From Prevotella sp. P5-92 (lineage in GTDB: Bacteria > Bacteroidota > Bacteroidia > Bacteroidales > Bacteroidaceae), in contig NZ_NPJG01000042.1 of assembly GCF_002251245.1 (NCBI RefSeq), forward strand, positions 62,001-126,000: a DNA stretch of 64,000 nt, in the 5' to 3' direction. Made by a program: the position numbers and the translations under genes. The notes beneath the pieces are model-generated. The model saw only the letters and a list, made by a program, of their open reading frames with translations. It made no database searches and was not told the DNA's origin. Positions 27,318 to 35,463 of this stretch are shown here, one piece after another. The stretch's first letter is position 1; each line of letters opens with the position of its first letter.

Positions 27318-27657
27318 ATGAAAGAAGAAAGGATTGAAGAATTATTGAGAGTGTTCAACAGAAGATTGCTTGCAACTCCCACAGATTTCCACACTTATGT
27401 TTGCTCTTACTCCACATGCCGACATTGGAAATGTGCGGGAAACGTTTTTCATGAACCAACTATCACAGTCTCACGAACTGTGCTACCCCAAGACTGGTGA
27501 TTTTATGGTTGATGGCAAATATCTATTTGAAATAGGCGGCAAGGGTAAAGGTTTTACCCAAATCAAAGACATTCCCGATAGTTATCTTGCTGTTGACGAT
27601 ACAGAAATAGGACGTGGAGCAAGAATTCCGCTATGGTTGTTTGGGATGTTGTATTAA
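27318..27657 (+). pseudogene. Internally deleted AAA_14-type ATPase, locus C
   Basis: The start MKEERIEELLRVFNRRL (27318 on) is the N-terminus of the AAA_14-like family. After about 28 codons the frame changes, and from about 27370 the sequence encodes the C-terminus (MFALTPHADIGNVRETFFMN; GDFMVDGKYLFEIGGKGKGF; IPLWLFGMLY). This is clearly related to the end of the intact protein at 24251-25447 (GDFRIDGKVILEVGGNKKSF). The Walker motifs and the winged helix, roughly 270 codons, are gone. The promoter with three palindromes is intact. Confidence 0.85.
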
Positions 27658-27666
27658 TATACAAAT

Positions 27667-27699
27667 AAGGTGCAGCCTCGGCAATCGGGGCTGCACCTT
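27667..27699. repeat. Shared hairpin element, copy 4
   Basis: Arms AAGGTGCAGCC and GGCTGCACCTT are perfect around TCGGCAATCGG, identical to copy 2. A T-rich stretch follows on the plus strand, so this copy could stop transcription of locus C. Confidence 0.9.
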
Positions 27700-27757
27700 A
27701 TAAATTTTTTGTAGTTCATCCCCACAATCCACAGAGGCAGTTTCTTGCGTCTTTGCC
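27691..27757 (-). pseudogene. Relic of an ATPase 3' end (convergent to locus C)
   Basis: On the minus strand the bases encode KKLPLWIVGMNY, the last 12 residues of the intact ATPase at 24251-25447, and the DNA is almost identical to 24241-24292. The original stop codon is replaced by AAA. The relic fades at about 27757. Copy 4 of the hairpin thus lies between two convergent ATPase ends. Confidence 0.8.
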
Positions 27758-27818
27758 ATTCTTCATTATTGCACATTTATCTGTTAGGAATAGGCTTTAT
27801 ATGTAGAAAAGTAGTGTG

Positions 27819-27875
27819 AATTATCATTTTTTAATTATCATTTTTTGGTAATGATGATAAAATGCTGTATCTTTG
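27819..27875 (+). promoter_or_regulatory. Promoter and TTATCAT repeats of ATPase locus D
   Basis: AATTATCATTTTTT is directly repeated at 27819-27832 and 27833-27846, and an inverted GATGATAA follows at 27853-27860. The -33 TTTG is at 27844-27847 inside the repeat end, and the -7 TATCTTTG is at 27868-27875, 20 bases apart. Confidence 0.78.
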
Positions 27876-27896
27876 CGCCAAAAACATAGGTATTAT

Positions 27897-29033
27897 ATGA
27901 CAGATAACCCTTTTGTGACAAGTGGATATGCGGGACCAGAATACTTCTGCGACCGAGTAGAAGAAACGCAAACATTGATGGACTTGCTCACCAATGGCAA
28001 CAATGTTGCACTTATTTCGCCTCGTCGTCTTGGCAAAACCGACTTGATACATCATTGCTTCAACCAATTGGAAATGCTTGATGACTATTATACATTCATC
28101 ATTGATATCTATGCCACTGACTCCGTGAGCGATTTCGTTAATGTTCTTGGAAAATCCATCCTTGACTCTCTCAAACCCAAAGGAAGAAAAGCATGGGAAG
28201 TGTTTCTAAACGCATTGCGTTCTGTAAGGTCAGAAATAACATTCGACATAAACAATAATCCCGTATGGGGTATTGGAGTGGGCGCAACCGAATCACCATC
28301 TGTAACTCTTGACGAGATATTTGAGTATCTTGGCAATGCAGACCGCCACTGCTTTGTGGCAATTGACGAGTTCCAGCAAATCACACGCTATAAGGACAAT
28401 AAGAACATCGAGGCCATGTTGCGCACGTATATTCAGCGATGTCCCAATGCCACATTTGTATTTTCCGGTTCCCAGCGTCATCTGATGGGAGAGATGTTTG
28501 TGTCCCCATCCCGCCCTTTCTATCAGTCAACAACGATATTCAATCTCCATGCCATCCCGCTCGACAAATACACGGAATTTGCAGAAAGGCAGTTCGCAAT
28601 TAACGGGAACAGGAAAATATCTCGCGACGTGGTTGAGGCTATATACAATCAATTTAATGGTGTGACTTCTTATCTACAGAAGATTATGAATATTCTTTAT
28701 ATGAAGACATCACCTGGAGCTACATGTCATTATGAGATGATTGAGTCTGCAATACAAAGTTATCTCCAGCTATCGTCCGATACATACGAGGCATTATTGT
28801 GCCAAATGCCTGAGAAGCAACGTAATGTATTTTTAGCCATTGCTTCGGAGCGTAGGGCAAAAGCCATTTCCAGTGCCGCATTTGTGAAGAAGTACAACCT
28901 TCCATCTGCCAGTTCTGTAGTATCTGCCATAAAGGGACTTGTTGAAAAGGATTTCGTCACCCACGAAAAGAATGAATACTACGTCTATGACCTTTTCTTC
29001 CAGCTATGGATAGAGAAATGTTATTGGAGGTAA
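27897..29033 (+). CDS. AAA-type ATP-binding protein, locus D
   Basis: 378 residues from ATG 27897. Walker A is the SPRRLGKT variant (41-48) and Walker B is CFVAIDEFQQI with Asp157 and Glu158. FVFSGSQRHLMGEMF is a sensor-like motif. The C-terminal region (AISSAAFVKKYNLPSASSVVSAIKGLVEKDFV) is a predicted winged helix. The family is widespread in Bacteroidales, often in several copies, and has unknown function. It differs from the AAA_14-like protein of locus A, but a deleted close relative lies at 37413-37815. The gene stands alone with its own operator-like repeats. Confidence 0.86.
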   Translation: MTDNPFVTSGYAGPEYFCDRVEETQTLMDLLTNGNNVALISPRRLGKTDLIHHCFNQLEMLDDYYTFIIDIYATDSVSDFVNVLGKSILDSLKPKGRKAWEVFLNALRSVRSEITFDINNNPVWGIGVGATESPSVTLDEIFEYLGNADRHCFVAIDEFQQITRYKDNKNIEAMLRTYIQRCPNATFVFSGSQRHLMGEMFVSPSRPFYQSTTIFNLHAIPLDKYTEFAERQFAINGNRKISRDVVEAIYNQFNGVTSYLQKIMNILYMKTSPGATCHYEMIESAIQSYLQLSSDTYEALLCQMPEKQRNVFLAIASERRAKAISSAAFVKKYNLPSASSVVSAIKGLVEKDFVTHEKNEYYVYDLFFQLWIEKCYWR

Positions 29034-29114
29034 ATTATTGTCTTTTGTTTGTGTGTGCACTTTAGCTCTCGCGCACGTATATATTATATAATAGGTATAG
29101 GGCTCGTTTTTGCT

Positions 29115-29172
29115 ACCACGCGAGGAAAAAAGAAATACCACGTGAGGAAAAAAGAAATAGCACGCGAGGAAG
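29115..29172 (+). repeat. 22-bp tandem repeat upstream of susC
   Basis: ACCACGCGAGGAAAAAAGAA-AT occurs at 29115-29136, with one change at 29137-29158, and a partial copy at 29159-29172. It lies in the 457-base gap between ATPase locus D and the SusC gene. The remainder of that gap is A/T-rich and holds only the SusC promoter as far as can be seen. Confidence 0.85.
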
Positions 29173-29416
29173 CCGTTTTTTCACTGCAGCCGATTAGTTT
29201 GACGTTTATCATTTGGACTGGGAATAAAGTCATGTATTTCTGGCGATAAAAGGAAAAGCAAATATAATGTATGAATATGCAAAATGAGCGGCAAAGAGTG
29301 TGCAGAAAAAGTATAAGTAATTGCACCAGAATGCTTAAAAACAGACGTTTTTTATAGCGAAATGACTCGAATGTGATAATTTTAAGTACAAAAAACGAAA
29401 TTTTCAGTTAATTTTC

Positions 29417-29447
29417 TTTGTAATTAGAGTTTTTTGGTATAAATTTG
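29417..29447 (+). promoter_or_regulatory. Promoter for the SusC/SusD operon
   Basis: TTTG at 29417-29420 and TAAATTTG at 29440-29447 are 19 bases apart, 43 bases before the SusC start codon. No ECF sigma, anti-sigma or hybrid two-component gene lies next to the operon. Confidence 0.78.
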
Positions 29448-29490
29448 CACCGAATTTGAAATTTAATTTTTATAAAAGAGAGAGATTTTT

Positions 29491-32400
29491 ATGGAAAAAA
29501 GAATCAAAATGCTTTTTGCCGCTCTGTTCCTTTGCGTGGGAATGGCAGTGGCACAGACGCAGGTTAAGGGTACTGTCATCTCCGACGAGGACGGACAGCC
29601 AGTAATCGGTGCGACTGTTAAAGTGGTGGGTACCAATGCGGGTACCGTAACTGACTTGAACGGTAAGTTCAGCATCACTTGCCCAAAAGGCAAGAACACC
29701 CTCAGTGTTTCATACGTAGGTATGGAACCTATTGAGGTAAGTGCACGCGCCAACATGCGCATCATCCTTAAGAGTGATGCCGAAAAGCTCGACGAAATCA
29801 TCGTTGTTGCTTATGGTACATCAAAAAAGTCTGCTTTTACAGGTTCTGCAGCAGAAATCAAAACGACAGACATTACTAACCATGTTAGCTCAACAGGTAC
29901 AAGTGCTCTTGTAGGTAAGGTAGCTGGTATTCAGGCAACCACATCTTCAGGCGAGCCTGGTTCTGCCCCGACTATCCGTATTCGTGGTATCGGTTCGCTG
30001 AGCGCAAGCTCTGCACCTCTTTATATTGTAGATGGTGCACCTTATGAGGCTGGAATTGCCAACATCAACCCTCAGGATATCGAGTCAATCTCTGTGTTGA
30101 AGGATGCCTCGGCAAGTGCCATCTATGGTGCACGTGGTGCCAATGGTGTTGTCATCATCACAACCAAGAAGGCAAAGGCCGGACAGGATGCACAGATTAC
30201 CTTTGACGCTAAATGGGGTTCTAACTCACGCCTTGTTCCGCAGTATGATGTAATCGACGATCCTGCTCAGTACTACGAGACACAATATCGTGCGATGTTC
30301 AACTCTAAGTACTACAATGGTTCGACAATGGAGGAGGCATACGCATTTGCCAACGCCAACCTCTTCAATGGGGCTAACGGTGGTCTTGGTTACAACATCT
30401 ATACTGTGCCTGAAGGAGAGAATCTCATCGGTACCAACTTCAAGCTCAACCCCAACGCAAAGATGGGATATAGCGATGGCGAATATTACTATACAGCCGA
30501 TAACTGGTATGACGAGACATTCCACAACTCATTCCGTCAGGAGTATAACCTCTCTGTATCAGGAAGTTCCGACCGTCTGCGCTATTTTGCCAGCGTTGGT
30601 TATCTGAACGATGGTGGTATCGTAAACAACTCAGACTACAGCCGTTATACAGGTCGTACAAACGTGGAGTATCAGGCTAAGCCATGGATTAAGTTCACAA
30701 CCAACCTCGGATTTACTCACACCGACAGCCAGAAGGCTGCCATTTCAGACGACTGGGGAAGCTCGGGCAACGTGTTCTACATCTGTAATATGATGGCTCC
30801 TATCTATCCTCTTTATGTACGTAATGCCGACGGAACAATCAAGACCGACAACGGTCGCATTGTATATGACTCCAACCAGACCAACCAGAAGCGTCCTACA
30901 GTTGTTGGTAATGCTGTTCGTGACAACGAATACAACCAGAACAAGATCTACCAGGATGTGTTCACAGGTCAGTGGGCTGCCGTTCTGACTCCCATCGACG
31001 GTCTTAACCTTACTGCAAACTTCAGTGTTTCTAACATCACCAACCGCCGCAGTAACCTTCAGAGCACATTCGGTGGAGGTTCTTCTGTTGACGGTGCAGT
31101 GGGTATAACATCCAACCGCTATTTCACTACCAACCAGCAGTATCTTGCCAACTATGCCAAGGCATTCGGCAAGCATGACATTGCAATCCTCGCTGGTTAT
31201 GAGCAGTATAACTACAAGGAGCAGTCTCACTATGGATACAACGACCACCTCTACAACCCGTTTGTGGGTGAGTTGTCAAATGCAGCCGGTACTTCTCAGA
31301 AGTCATTGTCCTCATATACTGATGATTATATGACAGAGGGTTTCCTCGGTCGTGTACAGTATGACTATGATGACAAGTATTTCGCAACTGTATCTTATCG
31401 TCGTGACGCATCTTCAGTGTTTGCTCCAGGCAAGCGTTGGGGTAACTTCGGTTCATTCGGTGTTGCTTGGCAGATGAACAAGGAGAAGTTCCTTGAGAAT
31501 GTGAAGTGGATTGACCAGTTGAAGCTCAAGGTGAGCTATGGTCTTACAGGTAATGACAACCTCTCAAGTATCTCATACTATCGTCACGCTTATGCTGACA
31601 TGTATTCAGCTACGTACAACGAGGACACCAAGTCATATGGTGTGACTATGGTTCAGATGGGTAATCCAGACCTTACATGGGAGAAGATCAAGTCTTGGAA
31701 CTTCGGTATTGACTTTGAATTGTTCAAGAGCCGTTTGTCGGGTACTATTGAGTACTATACCCGCAACTCTTCTGACATGCTCTATTTCAAGGATCTTCCT
31801 CTTTCATCAGGTTCGGTAGTAAGCTCTTATCCAGTGAACGTTGGTTCTATGCGCAACCAGGGTATTGAGTTGACATTGAACGGAACTATCATCCGCAGTC
31901 GTGACATCAACTGGGACGTAAACTTCAACGTAACACACAACAAGAACAAGATTACAGAGCTCGATCCCTCAATCGCAGAGGACGGAATGAAGTATGCTAC
32001 CCGTATCATAAAGGTGGGCGGTACTGTTTATCAGGCATATCTCTACAAGTATGCCGGAGTTGACAAGACCGACGGTAAGGCTACTTGGTACAAGGATACA
32101 TTTATCGGCAAGGATGGTAAGGAGGTAGCTTCTGTCAAGGATGCCAACTACGACCACACTGAGACTACAACCACTAAGGACATCACAAAGGCCACTAAGT
32201 ATGACTGTGGCACAACACTTCCTGATTTCTACGGTGGTTTCGGCACAACATTCAATGCCTACGGATTTGACTTGGCTGCACAGTTCTCATTCCAGCTTGG
32301 AGGTAAGATCTACGACGGTACATACCAGACGTTGATGCACAATGGTCAGAGCCAGGGTAATGCCATGCACAAGGATCTTCTCAACGCATGGAGCCCAGAG

Positions 32401-32742
32401 AACCCCAACAGCGACATCCCACGTCTGAGCACTGCTGCTGCTGATGACCCAGGAGTTAAGTCACAGTCACCTCAGGATCGCTTCCTCATAAGCTCTAACT
32501 ATCTGTGTCTGAACAACCTGACACTTGGATACACACTGCCCAAGAGTATTATCTCTCCTCTGCAGCTTACCAACGTACGTATATATGTATCAGGCGAGAA
32601 CCTCTTCCTGCTCACCAAGCGCAAGGGTCTTGACCCACGTTACAACTATGGTATCGGTGGTATGACTTCTGGTTCAGGTATGGCTTCTAGTAGCTATAGT
32701 GGTACACGTGCCATCACAGCAGGAATCAGCGTTAATTTCTAA
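29491..32742 (+). CDS. SusC/RagA family TonB-dependent outer-membrane transporter
   Basis: 1083 residues. A signal peptide (MLFAALFLCVGMAVAQ) is followed by a carboxypeptidase-regulatory-like domain (about 22-95, VKGTVISDEDGQPVIGATV) and a plug domain (about 105-230, with PTIRIRGIGSL and YIVDGAPYE). The rest is a long beta-barrel ending in GISVNF, whose terminal Phe is typical of outer-membrane barrels. It imports large nutrients with energy from TonB. Its SusD partner is directly downstream. The protease gene in the same run suggests peptides rather than glycans as cargo; that is inference. Confidence 0.94.
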   Translation: MEKRIKMLFAALFLCVGMAVAQTQVKGTVISDEDGQPVIGATVKVVGTNAGTVTDLNGKFSITCPKGKNTLSVSYVGMEPIEVSARANMRIILKSDAEKLDEIIVVAYGTSKKSAFTGSAAEIKTTDITNHVSSTGTSALVGKVAGIQATTSSGEPGSAPTIRIRGIGSLSASSAPLYIVDGAPYEAGIANINPQDIESISVLKDASASAIYGARGANGVVIITTKKAKAGQDAQITFDAKWGSNSRLVPQYDVIDDPAQYYETQYRAMFNSKYYNGSTMEEAYAFANANLFNGANGGLGYNIYTVPEGENLIGTNFKLNPNAKMGYSDGEYYYTADNWYDETFHNSFRQEYNLSVSGSSDRLRYFASVGYLNDGGIVNNSDYSRYTGRTNVEYQAKPWIKFTTNLGFTHTDSQKAAISDDWGSSGNVFYICNMMAPIYPLYVRNADGTIKTDNGRIVYDSNQTNQKRPTVVGNAVRDNEYNQNKIYQDVFTGQWAAVLTPIDGLNLTANFSVSNITNRRSNLQSTFGGGSSVDGAVGITSNRYFTTNQQYLANYAKAFGKHDIAILAGYEQYNYKEQSHYGYNDHLYNPFVGELSNAAGTSQKSLSSYTDDYMTEGFLGRVQYDYDDKYFATVSYRRDASSVFAPGKRWGNFGSFGVAWQMNKEKFLENVKWIDQLKLKVSYGLTGNDNLSSISYYRHAYADMYSATYNEDTKSYGVTMVQMGNPDLTWEKIKSWNFGIDFELFKSRLSGTIEYYTRNSSDMLYFKDLPLSSGSVVSSYPVNVGSMRNQGIELTLNGTIIRSRDINWDVNFNVTHNKNKITELDPSIAEDGMKYATRIIKVGGTVYQAYLYKYAGVDKTDGKATWYKDTFIGKDGKEVASVKDANYDHTETTTTKDITKATKYDCGTTLPDFYGGFGTTFNAYGFDLAAQFSFQLGGKIYDGTYQTLMHNGQSQGNAMHKDLLNAWSPENPNSDIPRLSTAAADDPGVKSQSPQDRFLISSNYLCLNNLTLGYTLPKSIISPLQLTNVRIYVSGENLFLLTKRKGLDPRYNYGIGGMTSGSGMASSSYSGTRAITAGISVNF

Positions 32743-32768
32743 TTGGTTAACATCGCAAAAATACAGAA

Positions 32769-34409
32769 ATGAATATGAAGATATATAAGATTTCAACAAT
32801 GGTGCTCGGAGGACTGATGCTTGCATCTTGCTCCGACATCGACGAACAGATATATAGTGGCGGTGCCTTCAGTAAGGAACAGTCGCAGGATATCGTCAAT
32901 GCCATTCCTACTCGTGTAGAGGCTACCTTTAATGGTTTGTTCACCTTTATGGGTAATCCTGCACAGAACTATGGAACCCGTTTCTCAAGTGCCCGTGCCG
33001 ACGATTTCGGTTTTATTATGATGGCATTGTCACAGGATTTCGAGGGTGCCGACATGATTGGTGCCGACAACGGATATAACTGGTTCTCTGCAGCTTGTGA
33101 ATACTCATCACGTACTCCCAGCTACGCCAACCCTTACATCCGCTATGTGACTCCTTACACTCTCATTGGTATGGTGAAAGAGATTCTTGCCACTATACCC
33201 GAGGATACCGAGGATGCAAGCCTCATCAACATGAAGGCTCAGGCAAAGACTCTCAGGGCATACAGCTATCTGTCGTTGGCTCCTTATTTCCAGGGCAGCT
33301 ATGAGACAAGCAAGGACAAGCCTTGCGTGCCTGTGCTTAGCGACTCTGTTGACGTTATAAACAACCCGCGCGCCACTGTTGAGCAAGTTTATAATGTAAT
33401 AGTTGAAGACCTCACATGGGCTATCGACCATCTCGACGAGACACGTTCTTCCAAGGCATACGTGAATGCCAATGTTGCTTACGGTCTGCGTGCCCGCGCT
33501 TATCTCGCAATGGGTAAGGGTGCCGAGGCTGCAGCTGATGCCGAGAAGGCTATGCAGGGATATGAGCCTGCATCTATCGCAGAGGTTAGCGTTCCTACAT
33601 TCTGTGATATGGAAGAGCACAACTGGATTTGGGCTATCGACATTACCGACGACCAGGCCAACTACTACGGATATGCCACTGCTCCATCATGGCTTTCTGC
33701 ATTCTGTGGTGATGGCTATGGAGCTGCCTGCGGTACTACTGCAATGATCAATAAGCTTCTGTGGGATAAGATTCCTGCAACTGACGTTCGCAAGGGATGG
33801 TGGATTGACGAGAACCTCCATTCTCCCAACTGGGCTGACCTCACATGGGGTACTGCCAAAGGCGACGAGATTGCAAACCTAGTATTGGACGATGGTTCAA
33901 AGGTTGAACTTCCTCCTTATACAAACATTAAGTTCGGCATGAAGTCGGGCGTTGGTTCTACTTTGAACAACAACGACTGGCCCTTGATGCGTGTTGAGGA
34001 GATGATTCTTATCCAGGCCGAGGGTTATGCCATCAGCGGCAACGAGGCTAAGGCAAAGGAAATCCTCACAAACTTTGTGAAGACATATCGTGACCCCAGC
34101 TACACTATTCCTTCTGGACGCACACTTCGCGACGAGATTTGGTTCCAGCGTCGTGTAGAGCTTTGGGGTGAAGGTTTCGCTGTCAGCGACGCCCGCCGTC
34201 TTAACAAGCCTATCGTTCGTTTCCATGGTCCTAACACCACCAACTATGCAGATGCATTCCAGTTTAATATCGCCGCTGACGATGGTTGGTTGAACATGCG
34301 CTTCCCACAGTCGGAGATGGATAACAATCGGGCAATCGTAGATAACGAAGAAGGTTCGCTGCCTGTATCAGGTCAGAATCCTAATCTGCGCGATGGTGTA
34401 ACCGACTAA
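32769..34409 (+). CDS. SusD/RagB family nutrient-binding lipoprotein
   Basis: 546 residues (ATG 32769 or 32775). Lipobox LASC with Cys21, followed by SDIDEQ, an acidic signal for transport to the cell surface. SusD features include the helical TPR-like N-terminal half (LRAYSYLSLAPYFQG; GLRARAYLAMGKGAEAAADA) and the C-terminal LRDEIWFQRRVELWGEGFAVSDARR. It caps the SusC pore and binds the nutrient outside the cell. It is 26 bases after susC. Confidence 0.93.
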   Translation: MNMKIYKISTMVLGGLMLASCSDIDEQIYSGGAFSKEQSQDIVNAIPTRVEATFNGLFTFMGNPAQNYGTRFSSARADDFGFIMMALSQDFEGADMIGADNGYNWFSAACEYSSRTPSYANPYIRYVTPYTLIGMVKEILATIPEDTEDASLINMKAQAKTLRAYSYLSLAPYFQGSYETSKDKPCVPVLSDSVDVINNPRATVEQVYNVIVEDLTWAIDHLDETRSSKAYVNANVAYGLRARAYLAMGKGAEAAADAEKAMQGYEPASIAEVSVPTFCDMEEHNWIWAIDITDDQANYYGYATAPSWLSAFCGDGYGAACGTTAMINKLLWDKIPATDVRKGWWIDENLHSPNWADLTWGTAKGDEIANLVLDDGSKVELPPYTNIKFGMKSGVGSTLNNNDWPLMRVEEMILIQAEGYAISGNEAKAKEILTNFVKTYRDPSYTIPSGRTLRDEIWFQRRVELWGEGFAVSDARRLNKPIVRFHGPNTTNYADAFQFNIAADDGWLNMRFPQSEMDNNRAIVDNEEGSLPVSGQNPNLRDGVTD

Positions 34410-34445
34410 TTAGTGATAACATTATTAATATAATAAAAGAAATAT

Positions 34446-35357
34446 ATGAAACTGAATAAGATATTTATGCTTGCAGGCATCGCAATGCTGGGCTTTGCAA
34501 TGAGTTCATGTAGCGACGATGACAATGACTACACTCCTGGTGAGCCAGTTAGTGCCGACTGTCCTGCCGTTTCATTCGTGGCAGAGGAGTCGGGACAGTC
34601 TGTTGAGCTCGACCCCGCCGATCCAACTGAGGTAACATTCACTGTTACCCGAGAAAAGGCTGATGCAGCTGCCAGCTACAACCTGAAAGTGCTCAGCAAC
34701 ACCGACGATGTGTTTGTTGTGCCCGCAACTGTTGATTTTGCAGCAGGTGCCAAGGAGGCTAATGTTAAGGCTACATTCAACAATGCAGAGGTTGGCAAGA
34801 CCTATTCATTTGAGGTTGCCCTTGACGATGAAGTTGTTAATCCTTATAAGTCTTCTACAAGGAAATCATTTACCTTCAAGGCTGTGCGCGTGAAGTGGAA
34901 CAGTATTGGCACAGGACAGTGGATTGATAACTTCTGGTATGGTTTCTGGGATGAAATAGAAATCCAGCAGAGAGATGACAAGCCGGAATACTATCGTGTG
35001 AAGAGTTTATACACCGATGATTTCGTAACATCATCAGGCAGTGCACTTGGTACATACAAGGACTATTTCGTATTTAAGGTATCCAAGGATGGATATGTAA
35101 CATGGGATGCCCCATTATGCATAAACACTTCATATCAGGATACCGGTATTGACATCCTCGGTCACCTTCCATCAGAACTCAGTCCGAATTTTGCTGCTGA
35201 TGATGAAAAGAGTGTGGCAACATACGATGATGAGGGAAATATTCAATACTTGACAATCGCCCCGTATTGGTATGTAGGTGGTTTAGGTGGTTTTGGTATT
35301 AACAACCTCTACCTCGCATTCCCTGGCTATGATTTAGCTTCAGAGTTGGGATTCTAA
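34446..35357 (+). CDS. Surface lipoprotein of the SusCD locus (SusE-like position)
   Basis: 303 residues. The lipobox is AMSSC (Cys22) followed by SDDDNDYTPG, a strong surface-export signal. Residues about 40-150 look like one immunoglobulin-like domain (VTFTVTREKADAAASYNLKV). The rest is rich in Tyr, Trp and Gly and could hold a binding site. No enzyme motif is seen. By position, a third gene after SusC/SusD usually encodes an extra nutrient-binding lipoprotein. It is followed by a terminator. Confidence 0.75.
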   Translation: MKLNKIFMLAGIAMLGFAMSSCSDDDNDYTPGEPVSADCPAVSFVAEESGQSVELDPADPTEVTFTVTREKADAAASYNLKVLSNTDDVFVVPATVDFAAGAKEANVKATFNNAEVGKTYSFEVALDDEVVNPYKSSTRKSFTFKAVRVKWNSIGTGQWIDNFWYGFWDEIEIQQRDDKPEYYRVKSLYTDDFVTSSGSALGTYKDYFVFKVSKDGYVTWDAPLCINTSYQDTGIDILGHLPSELSPNFAADDEKSVATYDDEGNIQYLTIAPYWYVGGLGGFGINNLYLAFPGYDLASELGF

Positions 35358-35393
35358 TAACAATTAGAGTGCCACCAAAATATTATCTTAAGG

Positions 35394-35430
35394 CAAGAGG
35401 GATGGCATTTGTAGCCATTCCTCTTGTTTG
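35394..35430 (+). terminator. Terminator after the SusCD-lipoprotein operon
   Basis: CAAGAGGGATGGC and GCCATTCCTCTTG pair around ATTTGTA with one mismatch, and TTTGTTTC follows. Some read-through into the C10 peptidase gene, 34 bases later, is possible. Confidence 0.8.
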
Positions 35431-35463
35431 TTTCTAATAACCATCATAAATATCATCTGTATT

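Noticed and set aside
24000-29400. Integrated phage or insertion sequence in the ATPase block
   Set aside because: No transposase, integrase, recombinase, tRNA junction or phage structural gene was found; only ATPase loci and non-coding repeats are present.
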